Positions 47,901 to 64,000 of a stretch of 64,000 nt of DNA are shown piece after piece. The notes below the pieces were generated by a model. That model did not search any database. It saw nothing but the letters and a program-made list of their open reading frames with translations, and was not told the origin of the DNA. The DNA is from Diplosphaera chodatii. Lineage: Eukaryota > Chlorophyta > Trebouxiophyceae > Prasiolales > Stichococcaceae. Made by a program: the position numbers and the translations under genes. Numbering within the stretch: the stretch's first letter is position 1; each line of letters opens with the position of its first letter. Where the stretch lies: contig JAALGY010000010.1 in assembly GCA_032358165.1 (NCBI GenBank), positions 1,302,001 through 1,366,000 on the forward strand, read 5' to 3'.

Positions 47901-50121
47901 ACGCATCTCCTCTTGTTGCCAATGCGCCATCATGCGACACGACGTGCAACAACAATATTTTACCCCACCCATTTGGCGGTGTTTCATCCAGCACAATCGT
48001 AATCGGCTAAGCATGTGGCGCTCTAGTGGCGCAGCTGACGCTGGGTCATAGCATGTATAGGCTCTATGCCTGCAGACAATGGCTTGACAAGACGGCGGGT
48101 AAGCATCATGGAATATAGATTCATCGATTTAGTACATGTCAAGCATACGAAGCAACAGAGGTTGATGCTGATACAACTGTGCCTGCTCCCTAGCCTGCTG
48201 CTTCCTGCACATTGACTTTGAAGTGTTGTTGGATCGTGGGTACACCCACATAGTAGGACCGGCCTGCATCAACTCTGTAACGCTATACCCATGTCTACAT
48301 ACCAACCAGCAAGGTCATATGAGTAAATGAAACACGGACAGTAGCGCCATATGATCACAAAATCAATATGTTCTGCAATAGTAGTGTCATGGCGCAGCAT
48401 GCGCCGCATGGGGGTGCGTGCTACCATGGCTTTGTGCAGTTCACTGCCACTACACAACTGCTGCATCTATATCTGTGCATGCAATAGGTAGGGGGGCATG
48501 GCATTCTTTGCCTTGCGTGCAGTATGACAAGGCGCGTCCTCTGCACCTCCTTCTATCAGAGCATCGACTTGGTCATCCTTGGGATCGCCTCTTGGGCATC
48601 CCCCCTTGGACCTGGTCACAACACAAGTGTCAGTGCTGACAGGGTGCATCAATGAATTAATGCGCTTGCAGGTGGCAACGAGAACACCGACCAAGTGCCG
48701 CCGCACGCCGAGCTCCAACGCTCAGCAGAGCCTGGGCTGTGGGACGGCGGCATCGCGCAACCGTTTGTGGCCCGCGACAGAGCAACACTGGTGAGGCTGA
48801 AGGCGGCGCAAAGCTGCAGGGTCTGCTGCCGGGCACACTTTGCGCATGACATGAATGATCGTGAAGCGTGCCGTGCGCGCCTCTACATGTTTAAGACCGG
48901 AATGTAACGAGCAAGTCGCCCGCTCGCGGCCTTACAACCTAAGAATGGAACGCGAATCACGTAACCGTGCGTCAGCACGACATTCCGACTTGCGTGCACG
49001 TCCGCTGCTGTCCTGTGCTGGGCTGGCACGAGCCTGTCTAGGTGGTTTTCGAGGCTAGCGTCAGCAAGAGTGCCCATGAAAAAAATCCACGTTCCGGTCT
49101 TCGAGTTCTTTAACTGCTGGCACTGTTCGACACGACCAGGTGAAGCTGGGAAACTCGAAGGTGCTGTGGGCTGGTGGTCGTGCCTACGTAAAACGAATGG
49201 CTCCTCACTGCTGAGGTACGTCACCCGCAATGGAATGCATTGATGTGAAGGGACTTGCAGCATTGAACTGGCACAGACTCTCTGAGCATGGCGTTGGCTG
49301 CCTGTGTAACGGAGCCTAAGCTATGTATACACTACACACCACCGATTGTCTACGCACTTTCAAGTCGTGCAGCACGGTGCACGTTGCCATGGCCCGTGTG
49401 GCAGCGCGCATGCCATTGGCAATGCTCGCAGCGCCAGCAGACTTGGGATGCAGCTACCCTGAGCTGTGCTGATTGCAGGTGTTCGGCCCGGCCACGAGCA
49501 CGTGGTCCACGACAGGTGCGTGTGTGAAACCAAAACCTGCTGTGCCACTGGTGTTATTGATAGTTTCGGATGCGCTCAGTGGTTGACTACATGGAGTGGC
49601 ATGCCTCCGAAACCCTAATTTTCTGCTCCAAAAGCAATGATGCTCATCAGCTGGCAAGCTCAAAGAATGCATTGTCTTTCAAATAAATTGCAAACGTGGC
49701 TATAGTAGCTCTAAGTTGCCGGCCTTTCACGGTTGATCCGGTTCCCACAGTGCCGATTTTAGAAATGTCCGGCCGGCTTGGCCTTACAGCGCTGCCATTA
49801 CTAGGTGGCCACCATGGTGTCCTGCAATGGCAAGGCAACGCCCCCATGCTGACATCTGAGCCAGCATGCACTGGGTGGCTGTCTGACACCGCTCAGGTTG
49901 ATGACGTGTTGCGCCATCACGTTGCACCTTTGGTTACTGCTGCAACTGATAATCACGAAGTTGACACACCAACAGATGCCAACTCGACCTGGCTTGCGGC
50001 GGAAACTCTGTCAGTGACGCACATCATGCAGGACGCAAACGTGAGCTGCGTGATTGTTGCAGTTGGAGTGTATTCCAGCAGTGTCAATGAAGTTACGTTG
50101 GTTCAAATAGTTGGCAGCTGA
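41924..50121 (+). CDS. Secreted Cys-rich, Pro-rich, Kelch-propeller cell-wall-type protein
   Basis: Signal peptide: WLLLLLAGLLPAGGGAAA. In-phase exons: 41924-42121, 42434-42526, 42725-42845, 43037-43288, 43447-43599, 43813-44640, 44988-45097, 45564-45600, 45783-45827, 45982-46040, 46176-46259, 46362-46517, 46639-46746, 46859-46960, 47131-47187, 47343-47376, 47565-47612, 47749-47846. Exons 4-5 carry ephrin-receptor/GCC2-GCC3-like Cys repeats (CAKCTDRTYQPSERRRTC, CALCPRGFTVN). Exon 6 is a 275-residue SPPP hydroxyproline-glycoprotein spacer. Seven Kelch-like blades follow (VLNPFTETWSAT, VYNSVTNTWTAAP, CELFNPTTNRYDAF, VLDEGTLKWN, AERLFPGATSW). Exons 48672-48790, 49479-49515 and 49751-50121 repeat blades 1-3 with matching phase, so they are a second partial propeller or a truncated gene copy. 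Linking exons near 45100-45560 and 47850-48670 were not found. A galactose-oxidase-like fold is possible; no active site was identified. Two GC-AG introns. Confidence 0.65.
43815..44626 (+). repeat. Pro-rich (SPPP/PPPS) low-complexity coding repeat
   Basis: One exon encodes almost only Pro and Ser with recurring units such as PPSPPTS, KSPPRLPPPSPP and KPPPRPPPPAPPPSP. Units of roughly 70-80 bp recur imperfectly, suggesting growth by unequal exchange. The composition matches the hydroxyproline-rich rods of algal wall glycoproteins. Confidence 0.85.
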
Positions 50122-50605
50122 AAGTTTATAGACCGGATCGAAACCGGTGCGCGTTTAAGTTTGTCGGCACATTTATAGCAACTTGACCGCCAGCGGTTGG
50201 CCACGCAGCTGGCACCCTGCGGGCAATAAGAGGTTGTTGCCAGTAAGTTCTCGGCAGTAGTGGTTTTATGTGCTTGTGAGTGCGCAGTCATGCCGCGCTA
50301 CCGTTCACATACAGATGTTGGTGGTCCACGCACCGCCTTTGCACAGACTGCCCGGCCGTTTGAAAGCCAGCAGTAGCAGATCAATACACAGAGCAGCTGC
50401 AGGGATTGCTGTGTCCATTGACATCAAGTCATTGAGAGCTGTACATCATTCCACAACAACCATGCCCAATTGCCCAACATGCACAATACCTGCTTTCCCA
50501 GCAACGATAAGAAACTAGATCAGACATGCCTAGCAGACGGCGCAGGATGTGTATGTGTAACCGACTTGCCCGTGCGCTTGAAACATGAGCCGCGCCACAG
50601 CCACT
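50122..50605. other. Convergent 3' region; TGTAA at 50556-50560
   Basis: Holds the 3' ends of the Kelch (+) and CobW (-) genes. TGTAA at 50556-50560 on the plus strand, 435 nt after the Kelch stop, is a plausible poly(A) signal. No coding feature. Confidence 0.5.
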
Positions 50606-53600
50606 TTACACCTCCCATCTCGCTGTATACGCCGCCATCTCGTCATCGCCCAGCAGCGCAGCATCCAGCTGCGTCTCGATGCAGTCCTTCTCCATCCGGG
50701 CGCCGATGAAGACAATCTCCTGCCTGCAACAGATCACAAAACACGCTTGCCGGTAAAGGCAGTCATAAGCGTCATATCTAGCAGGCGAAAAGGTGGGGCG
50801 CAAGACGTGCGTGAGGCGGCGAACTGTACAGCAGGTGCAGCATGGTGGTGCACTCGTCTGCGCTGAATGTGCTCGGCTTAGGTCTGTCAGGGTCAGGAGG
50901 CCCGGGAGCGGCGGTGGCACCTGCGGTCGCCGTGCGGGCCGCCGTCAAAGTCGGACATGATGGTGGCGCGCTGCTTCTCGCCGGGCGGCCATAGGCCACG
51001 CTCCACCGCATCCCACCTACAGGCAGTGTCTTGATCTGAGTGCGCCTTCTGCCTCGTCGAGCAACTGCCTTGATAGCAACCTGATGGCCAGTCGCTGCCT
51101 GGCTGACCGCCGGGTGCTGCGAAGCCAGCACACTCTGGTGCCATTTGCAGATGCATTGCGTGAGACGTCGCTGTGCACGTCTGTCCCAGACGAAAGCAGT
51201 TGGCGTGTAACTATACTACTCGTCCTGGGTGGATACGCAGACAGTGCTGCAACTGCTGCCTTTCAGTGCATTGAACGTTGCTAATGACAAGACGAGCAGC
51301 ACATGCATCGACTGCTGAAGGACAGCACGGCTTCTCGCACCAGTCGCCTTCGTCACGGATCTCGAAGTGCTGCCCGGCGTGGCTCCAATAGAAGGCCGTC
51401 TCGTGACTGTGGCTCAGCCACATGAAGCCCTTGGAGCGCAGCACCTGATTGAAGCATGAACATTCATTGTTGGTGAGCAATACTGTGCAAGTGTTGGGTA
51501 TGCCCTGGCGAGCTGTTGCTAACGCAGTTGGCCCTGATTGGCCTAGATCAGCCACTGAGAGCACCATTAGTCTGCTGCGCTCCAACTTTTTTCATAGTAT
51601 CATTCTGACTGCTACACTTCGAGGCAGATGTTGCAAGCCACAGGCGAGATGACGATCTGGCTGGGCAGGCAGCAAACGATAGATAGAAATTGGAGTGCTG
51701 CCAGCCGTGGGTCGAGATAGTGACGGAGGTCCCTACATGTTGTAGACAAGCTCAGACTGCTCAGTGAGTTGGTGGACTTCCCGCCACCTCGGCAACACAG
51801 TGAGCTGCTCGCACCAGCTGCTGCTAGACATGTCGGTGGATCCTCACCATCTTGATGGCAGAGGCGCCCTGCGTTGGGGTGACCGCCTCGCCGTGCAGGG
51901 CCTTGATCGTCTTGACCGGCAACCACTGCAACACCAGGTCCTGCAACCTGCGCACCAGAGCATGAAGCGGTAAAGGTTCTGGGCATCTGGCTCATGGACT
52001 CGGGGTCAGGACCACCATGTTGTGACAACTTTCACTTTGAAACTTGGTGTGGCGTGAGAATATGACAGCTGTCACATGGCCAGACAACAAGGCGGGTGCT
52101 GTGGTTCAGCAGGACACCACTTTCACCTCTGCGGGTGGAACGGGCGGCGGCGCGCATAGACAAAGCTGCGGATGCCAAAGCGCTGCTTCGCCGTCGTCTC
52201 CTGGTGCGCCGCATGGTCGTGGCCGTGGTGGTGGCCATGGTCGTGCTCGTGATCATGGTCGTGGCCGTGGCTGTGGCCATGCTCATGGTCGTGACTCAGG
52301 TCGTGCTGGTGGCCATGGTCGTGCGTCTTGCCGTGGCTGTCGCCGTGGCCATGGTCGTGGTCGTGGCTGTGTCCTTCCTCGTGCTTATGGTCGTGCCCGC
52401 ACTTGTCCTGGTGGTTGTGCGCGCCCTCCTGGTCGTCTTTGTGGCTATGCTCTTGATCCTGCACTCAGCGCCCAGCCATGGGCTTCAGCTCCACAGACAG
52501 GGCCGCCCCAATGTAGGTCAAGAAATTTTGCGGCAGCCAGACTGTCATGTGCACACATGTTGCCTCAACCACAGTTGAGCACCTGCCCTGCTCCAGAGGT
52601 GTGCTTCTTGCCATTGTCATGGGCGTGACTGCCAGCAACGCTCGTGTCGGTCTGCAGTGCAATGATGTTTGCATTCTGCCGACCAACAGCAAGACTGCAA
52701 AACAAGTCTCCGCCAAATTGCATGACAACTTCTTGCAAGTTGCCTGCCTGCAACAGGCTGGTGGTGTGCACATCCATGCACCGACAAATGGATGGACAAA
52801 GCACTGAGGGCGTTCTCAGCCACAGCACCTTGGGTTTCTTGGCCGGCTGCGCCCCATCAGCCAGGGCAACGGCGACTGCAGCGCGGTGCTGCGCCTCGAT
52901 GTTGAGCTTGGCCGCCAGCGCCTTGGCTGGGCGGTCGAAAACCTGTTGCGCCGTCACTGCGCCGTCACGGCAGGCAATGACCTGCAAACAGTATGCCCAC
53001 GTGAGGCTGTTGTCCTGTGCATTAGCTGCGGCGGTAGGCGAGTCACATCAGGCGTATGACAGGCACAAACTTGCTATTTGCCGGTGTGATGCAGCGCTGG
53101 CCCTGCTCGTGCTACCAGCCAGAACCACAAACCACAGTGCGCGGTGCTCAGACATGATGGTGCGGCAGACAGGGGCGCAGGGCGCCACCGTTGCCAGGGG
53201 GTTGATGGACGAGACGACCGCCTGCAGCGGCGGCAGCTGGCCCGGCGCCAGCAGGTCCGTCTTGTTCAGCAGCACATAGTCCGCGCACCTGCAACACCAC
53301 CAGTAGCACCTTCACAACTGGGAAACCTGCTTCAGCATCACACACTGCCTGAGACTCAGCCTCAAGCCATGCACAGATAGCAGATAGATCAGGGTCTGAG
53401 TGGCATCAGTAGGAGACATGCGGGCGAGCAGCACATCCAGAGAGCCTCAGCCGAGCTCATCTGTCATGCACACTGCAACGCTGGCTGATGCTGTGTGCAA
53501 CAAAACATACTGTAACTGGCGCAAGCAAGTACTGCTTGTTGCAGTTGTGCTGGTTTCTGGCCTGGTAGCAAGGAGGTTCAGACAGCCGTGACGCACTCAA

Positions 53601-55000
53601 GCTGCTCGACCAGCAGGTCGACGACGGGGCGCAGGCTGCCGCTGGGGCCCAGGTCGGGGTGCATCGCGGTCGGCGTCACCGTCGAGTACGCCGGCAGGAA
53701 GGTCGCGCTGTCGACCACCGTCACCATCGTGTCCAGCTGGATCTGCATGTCGGATGCCGGTGCAGGTGGCTAGGCTGCACACAGCCTTGCCAGATGGGCC
53801 CTGGTGCAGCAGTGCAACAGGCAGCCAGTTGAGAACCAGCTGGCAGATGCACAAAGGAGCACCCCTGCCAGCGGTGCTTTGTGCAGCTGGCAGCACAGAG
53901 GCAGGATGCGCACGCGCTGCATGATGGGCAGCCCAGCCGAGTCCTGGAACAGGTCCCGGATGTTGTGCGGCTCCGCAACACCCGAGTTCTCCAGGATGAG
54001 CCTGCGAACACAGTATGCGGCACGTTGCAGCTGCAGCGGTTGCGCTGATCAGCTGCCTGGGCACCCAAGCCAGCAGCATGCGATGCAGTCTGCCGCAGTA
54101 CATTGATGCCTCAACCTCTTGCTATCGAAGGTGACACATACATCCGAGAGATGCCAGCACCTATCATATGGAGTGCCACGCTCATCGCTCACTGCCAGCA
54201 GCGCCTCGAAGGACACGAACAGCTCCTCTTGCAGGCTGCAGCCTGCAGATGGAGCAACAAGAATGAGCACTCCTGGTGCAGGGGTTGCAGGGTGTCATGT
54301 AACCTTGCCGTATGCATCCTGACAGGACAGCAGGCCTGTGCATATGAGTATGTGCTGCTTGGTATGAAAGTGCATAATTGGTGAGAATGAACGATGGGCG
54401 ACGCTGGGCATCGTACATGCGCAGCCATTGGCGAGCTCAATGGTGTCCGCCATGTTGGCAGCAGGCACGCTTCCGCCAGCGCTGCCGCCGCCGCCACGGC
54501 CGCGGCGCACCAGCTTCGCGTCAATGTTGACCGCTGCAACATCGTTGACGATGCACCCAATGCGCAGCCCGTGCGAGGTGTCCTGTAGCAGGTGCCGCAG
54601 CAGCGTTGTCTTGCCGGCCCTGTGGGTGGCATGCCAGCTCAACTCAGGCGCGCCCACAAGAACAGCGTGTTGTGCCACATCCAGACGGTCGTGGAAGATG
54701 CAACGAGGTGTGTAGCTTGGCGCGGTGTGTTTGCAAACAGAATAGTGTGCGCGGCCAGCGATCATGATTGCAAGCATCGACGCCCCTTCAGACCCGCGGG
54801 GCATATGCCCAGACCACTCGCAGTATGTCACCCTGCTCTGACATCGCGCAGCAGAGAGGCGGTCCTGCGTTACGGGTCAGGGCCCACAGCAGAGGGTGCA
54901 AGTCACACAAACGCGAGTTTCAGCCAACGCACCCGAGGAAGCCGCTGAGCATGGTCACGGGTATCCTCAGATCTGCCTGAGGCTCCTTGCAAGCCTGCAT
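50606..55000 (-). CDS. CobW/COG0523 (ZNG1-like) metallochaperone GTPase with His-rich loop
   Basis: Twelve exons in frame throughout, 535 aa: 55000-54933, 54619-54417, 54242-54161, 54001-53914, 53742-53597, 53288-53171, 52981-52829, 52458-52127, 51947-51848, 51444-51341, 51016-50921, 50723-50606. Motifs: P-loop GFLGAGKTTLL, the zinc-binding CxCC in NGCACCSLQEE, Walker B-like VTVVDSATF, the guanine-specificity NKTD, and a C-terminal CobW domain ([38 protein letters not shown]). Exon 8 (residues about 287-370) is a His/Asp/Gly loop with more than 30 histidines, likely a zinc buffer. ZNG1-type proteins deliver zinc to clients such as methionine aminopeptidase; the client here is unknown. The start MQACKEPQ is the nearest upstream ATG. 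The frame stays open to an ATG at 55180, so an N-terminal extension is possible. Head-to-head with beta-tubulin. Confidence 0.93.
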
Positions 55001-55453
55001 CTTTGCTGTAGGTCCGGCTGTCCCGCCTGCAGTCCTGCACGCAAGGTCCAGCACGTTGTCAGCAGGCGCTTGCTGCGCACTTCTGACTGCCAGACGCCCA
55101 GAAGGCAATGGTGACACTGTCAGTACGAAGGAGTCACAGGCAGCTGCAAACGCGTACGTGAGCGCTTGCAAGGCGGGCAAGCTGTCTGCGCAATCGCTGG
55201 GGCCGCCTGCGAGTGGTAATTGGCTTCTGTGGTCGTCCCCGGGACAGCTCAGAGTTCCTGGCAGGGTTTACCTTGCAACCCCGCGCCGTACCCGTACCCA
55301 ACTCTGATTTTCATAACCCCTGGAATCAAAACCTGGGGTCGAGGATATGAGAACAGGTGGGCTGGCGATCAGCACCCAAGGCACTCGTCCGCTCGCCGTC
55401 TGACGCCGCCGCCGGGTCCCGCAGACGCCTGCTGTTATTGGCAGCCGGTCGCC
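55001..55453. other. Divergent promoter region, CobW / beta-tubulin
   Basis: Only 453 bp separate the two start codons, so the promoters must be compact or overlapping. No clear TATA box. A tub-box-like sequence lies at 55164-55177. Confidence 0.5.
55164..55177 (+). promoter_or_regulatory. Tub-box-like element (weak)
   Basis: GCTTGCAAGGCGGG resembles the Chlamydomonas tubulin-promoter tub box, GCTC(G/C)AAGGC followed by G/C-rich bases, with one extra base. It lies about 280 bp before the beta-tubulin ATG. A single imperfect copy is weak evidence, since Chlamydomonas tubulin promoters carry several. Confidence 0.25.
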
Positions 55454-61063
<5,610 letters not shown>

Positions 61064-63882
61064 ATGCACAGTCAGGATAGGATGGAGCAGCAAGACGGTG
61101 CTGGCGGGGCCAGTGCCGACGAGGGTGCTGGGCCGCAGCCAAGCAGTAGCGAGGGCTGGCTATCCGAGATGGCGTCCGCATTCCTGTCCTCCGGCGATGC
61201 CTCTGACCCGGTGACCAGTGGCGAGGACGTTCCCCAACAAGCGCAGGTTGCGCAGACACAGCCAGGCAGCAACCCAGACCCAGGTGCCGCGCTGCAGGTG
61301 CGCTGAGGCATGGCCATCACGGACTCCGTTGCAAGTGGTGGTTGGCGGTAAGAGCTGGGGTGCATGCTGAATAACCCTGCTGTCTGGATGCGCATCAGGC
61401 GTTGCCCGGCGCTCTGGCACCGGCACCTGGACCTGTGCCAGCGTGGCTGAGTGCGCAGATTGATCAGGCCTACCTCGCCAACCTGGCGCTCATGCAACCG
61501 CGGCTGCAGCCGCAGCAATTGCCCACCCCGCTACATGCGGGCCTGCAGCCGAGTGTGGGTGCAGCCGGCACGATCCAGGCCGTGTCGCAGACTCCGCACG
61601 CAGAGCCGGCTCCAGAGTTGCAGGCGCCGCCCGATCCTCCCTCGGCGGCAGCCGCGCCAGCAGCGCCCCCCTCAACCATGCAGCCGCCCAGCAGCAGCGG
61701 GTCTGAGCGAGCGGATGGCAGCGGCGACCAGATGCACATGTCGCCGTCGGCCCACGCAGCAGGCTCAGCTTCGGGCAGGCTCAGAGGTAGGGCCAAGCAG
61801 GGGCAGCCGACACCGCAGAAGCGCTGGCGGGACCGTCAGAGGGTGTGCTCCTGCTCTCTTTGTACTGTTACACACACATATGATAGCAACATGGAGGCAT
61901 GCTCATGATGATGCAGCCGAAGTTGTCGAGTGGAAATTAGACCTCGCATGCCCTGCTGCAGGGCCGCCTCATCGCCGCTGAAGCAACCGTGGCGCAGCTC
62001 ACACGGCAGCTGCAGCAGCTGAAGATGGTGAAGGTACGGGATGAAACGCTGTGCCGCGCGTCTGGCATGACATGAGGCATCCCATTTGCTGCACCTCTGG
62101 GCCCCAGCTGCCACTCTGTGTCCCACAGCTTCCCACAGCTGCCTCGGCCGCCGCTGAAGCTGCAAGCTGCCAGCAGCACTGGTCCCTTCTCGTCACACGA
62201 GTCCGGGCGATGCAGGGCTGTGGGCACACTGTGGCGGCTGAGGCCTCTATGATCCGTCGGCCGCCAGCACAGGGCCTGGCGTCACAGCTTCAGCTGTAGC
62301 TACATGCTGCAGGCAGGGTCGCTGTCACTATGTTTATTGTTCCCCCTGCAGGACCAGGAGAACCCGGACGACCACCACACGCCGGACACGCGGTGGATGG
62401 ACGACGACACGCGCACCTTCATGTTCAAGTCCATGCAGCTGGAGGGCACCACGGTGCTCACCGTGGACCCGGCCCACCAGGAGCACATGACATGCCGCCA
62501 GGTGCCGTCAAAGCAGATTCAGATCGTTGATGACTACATTTGTTTGAAAACGGCAACAAGGTTGGGCGACCTCCGTATGTCAGAGTTGATGGCCATGTAT
62601 TGATCCATGCTGTGAGGGTCTGAGTTTGTCCGACACACAGTGGTCGTTGGCTCGCTCCCAGTGCTCCCCATGGACAGGTGACCCCGGGTGCGCTGTTTGC
62701 CGTGCAGCTGGCGGATCTGCCGCCGCCGCGCATCGGCCAGCTGTGGTGGCAGTACATGACCGCCTTCAAGGGTGCGCTATGGGCTTGCCACCTCTTGTGT
62801 CGCCCGCGTGGAATGTGCTTGAACCGCAACATGACCCCGTAGCCCGCTGGCTGCGCAGGATGCTTGGAGCAGTGGCAAGGGAATCCGGAGTCGACCGCGG
62901 GCCGCCGGCTGAGCCGCCTGTTCTTTAAGGCGCTGCAGATGTGGACCGCGGTGCAGGTCGGCTACCCAGACCGTGTCAAGGTACTTCCTATAAACGACCT
63001 TTTTGGGTCCGAGACGCCTGCTGGCAAGTCGCTGTCTAGTATGGATGCAGCACGGTGGCATGAGTTGTGCACTGAAAGCATTATAGTCTGTGGGGCACTT
63101 GCCTGCCAGCACCCTGGTTCATCGACATCGGCGCACAGCGCCATAACACGGCACCAGGGTCGGGGCCGCAATGTCACCAATGGTCACCTGCCGCAAAGCA
63201 CTGATCAGCGCTGCCCAGTGTGTACATTGAGCCCCATCTCATGGTGACACTGCCCCTGGCCGACAGGACGTGCAGAGGCACATGTACCTGGCGGACCCGG
63301 CAGCACGGACCCGGCCGCCGCCGAAGCCCCGGGGCCCGGCGCCCGACGACGACGACGCGCGCCTCGCGACCGCCGCCGGCTTCTCCCCGCAGCAGCGCTC
63401 CGTCATCTGCGCGCTGCGCGTGCCCCACTTCGTCAACACCGGGCGCCTCAAGGCCCGCCGCGCCGCCCTGGCCGCCCAGCTGCAGGCATGGGGCATGCAT
63501 GGCGTGCATATCAGGAGAACAGGAACCCCAGGAAGTGTCCAAATTGAGGACGCCTCAATGCCGCAGTGGAGAACCAGCAACAACTTACAAACCCTGACCG
63601 GCGTAACTATGCTGTGGCAACCAGGACGTGTCCGCAAGGTCACTTGCATAGACTGTGGGACTTGCTGTCTGGCGGGTGGCTGTCTGGCGACTCTGACTGT
63701 CACTGGACATGCAGGTGTCGGAGCCGCTGGCGCAGGGCATGGCCAAGTTCGAGGGCATCATGAAGGCGTACAAGGCGACGCTGCGGGATGAGCACTGCAT
63801 CTACTCCAAGGCACGGGCTGCAACACCCTTTGCTGTTGCTGGACTGCTCAACAGCATGCACCTGCTGGAACACGGGCCTTGA
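61064..63882 (+). CDS. bZIP-like transcription factor candidate
   Basis: In-phase exons: 61064-61297, 61399-61842, 61962-62033, 62352-62501, 62708-62771, 62859-62980, 63267-63485 (or 63503), 63715-63882 (TGA). The first two exons are Ala/Pro/Gln/Ser-rich, like an activation domain. Across the exon 2/3 junction a basic stretch (QKRWRDRQR) meets GRLIAAEATVAQLTRQLQQL, with hydrophobic residues at heptad spacing, as in a short bZIP. The usual invariant Asn of the basic region is not evident. The C-terminal half has conserved-looking blocks (TRWMDDDTRTFMFKS, IGQLWWQYMTAF, FFKALQMWTAV, FSPQQRSVICALRV) that I cannot assign. Start is the first ATG; another in-frame ATG follows at 61082. The last exon could instead splice onward past the window end. 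DNA binding is inferred. Confidence 0.6.
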
Positions 63883-64000
63883 AGGTCGCACAGCGCCGCC
63901 ACCTTGTGGTGACTAGCTCACAAATTGAGGTGTCGCCATATGCGCTCTGTGCTGCGGCATGTGCACAGCCCTGCACAAGGATGAGATTGAAGAACATGGC

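Noticed and set aside
52044..52628. Open frames opposite the CobW His-rich exon (Gly/Arg/His- and Val/Met-rich)
   Set aside because: Antisense shadows of the His/Asp repeat. The minus-strand frame joins perfectly to the other CobW exons.

Overview
The window reads as nuclear DNA of a green alga, most likely a chlorophycean (Chlamydomonadales/Sphaeropleales type). The coding DNA is GC-rich and rich in Ala, Pro and Ser. Genes are cut into many short exons by GT-AG (and some GC-AG) introns. The canonical algal polyadenylation signal TGTAA follows several genes. The gene set (Rh channel, HSP101, beta-tubulin, CobW, secreted Pro-rich Kelch protein) is eukaryotic algal. The standard genetic code fits, with TAA, TAG and TGA all used as stops. 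I chained exons by requiring a consistent reading phase across every intron. Genes described as 'in frame throughout' passed that test.

Layout: 1-7724 (+) 3' part of a RUN-PX-Rubicon-homology trafficking/autophagy protein. 8826-17580 (+) cytosolic HSP101/ClpB disaggregase with an upstream heat-shock element. 19367-24438 (+) Rh-type NH3/CO2 channel in 18 exons. 25052-25992 (-) TMEM97/EXPERA membrane protein. 27319-30828 (+) protein with two KH-like segments, function unknown. 31556-33732 (-) TMEM53/DUF829 hydrolase. 34575-35018 a 444-bp inverted-repeat transposon (MITE). 35354-41083 (-) PhoD phosphatase with an apparent 1-nt deletion. 41924-50121 (+) secreted Cys-rich, Pro-rich, Kelch cell-wall-type protein. 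50606-55000 (-) CobW/COG0523 zinc GTPase with a long His-rich loop. 55454-59991 (+) beta-tubulin in 14 exons. 61064-63882 (+) bZIP-like protein running to the window edge.

The genes are independent eukaryotic transcription units, not an operon. Three neighbouring pairs are divergent and may share promoter regions: TMEM97/KH gene, PhoD/Kelch gene and CobW/beta-tubulin. I found no CRISPR array, prophage, rRNA or tRNA. The most unusual signals are: an enrichment of GC-AG introns; the PhoD gene with one missing base and Asp-to-Asn changes in metal-site motifs; the Kelch gene in which a seven-blade set is followed by the start of a second set; the MITE; and a triplicated 3' coding end in the first gene.
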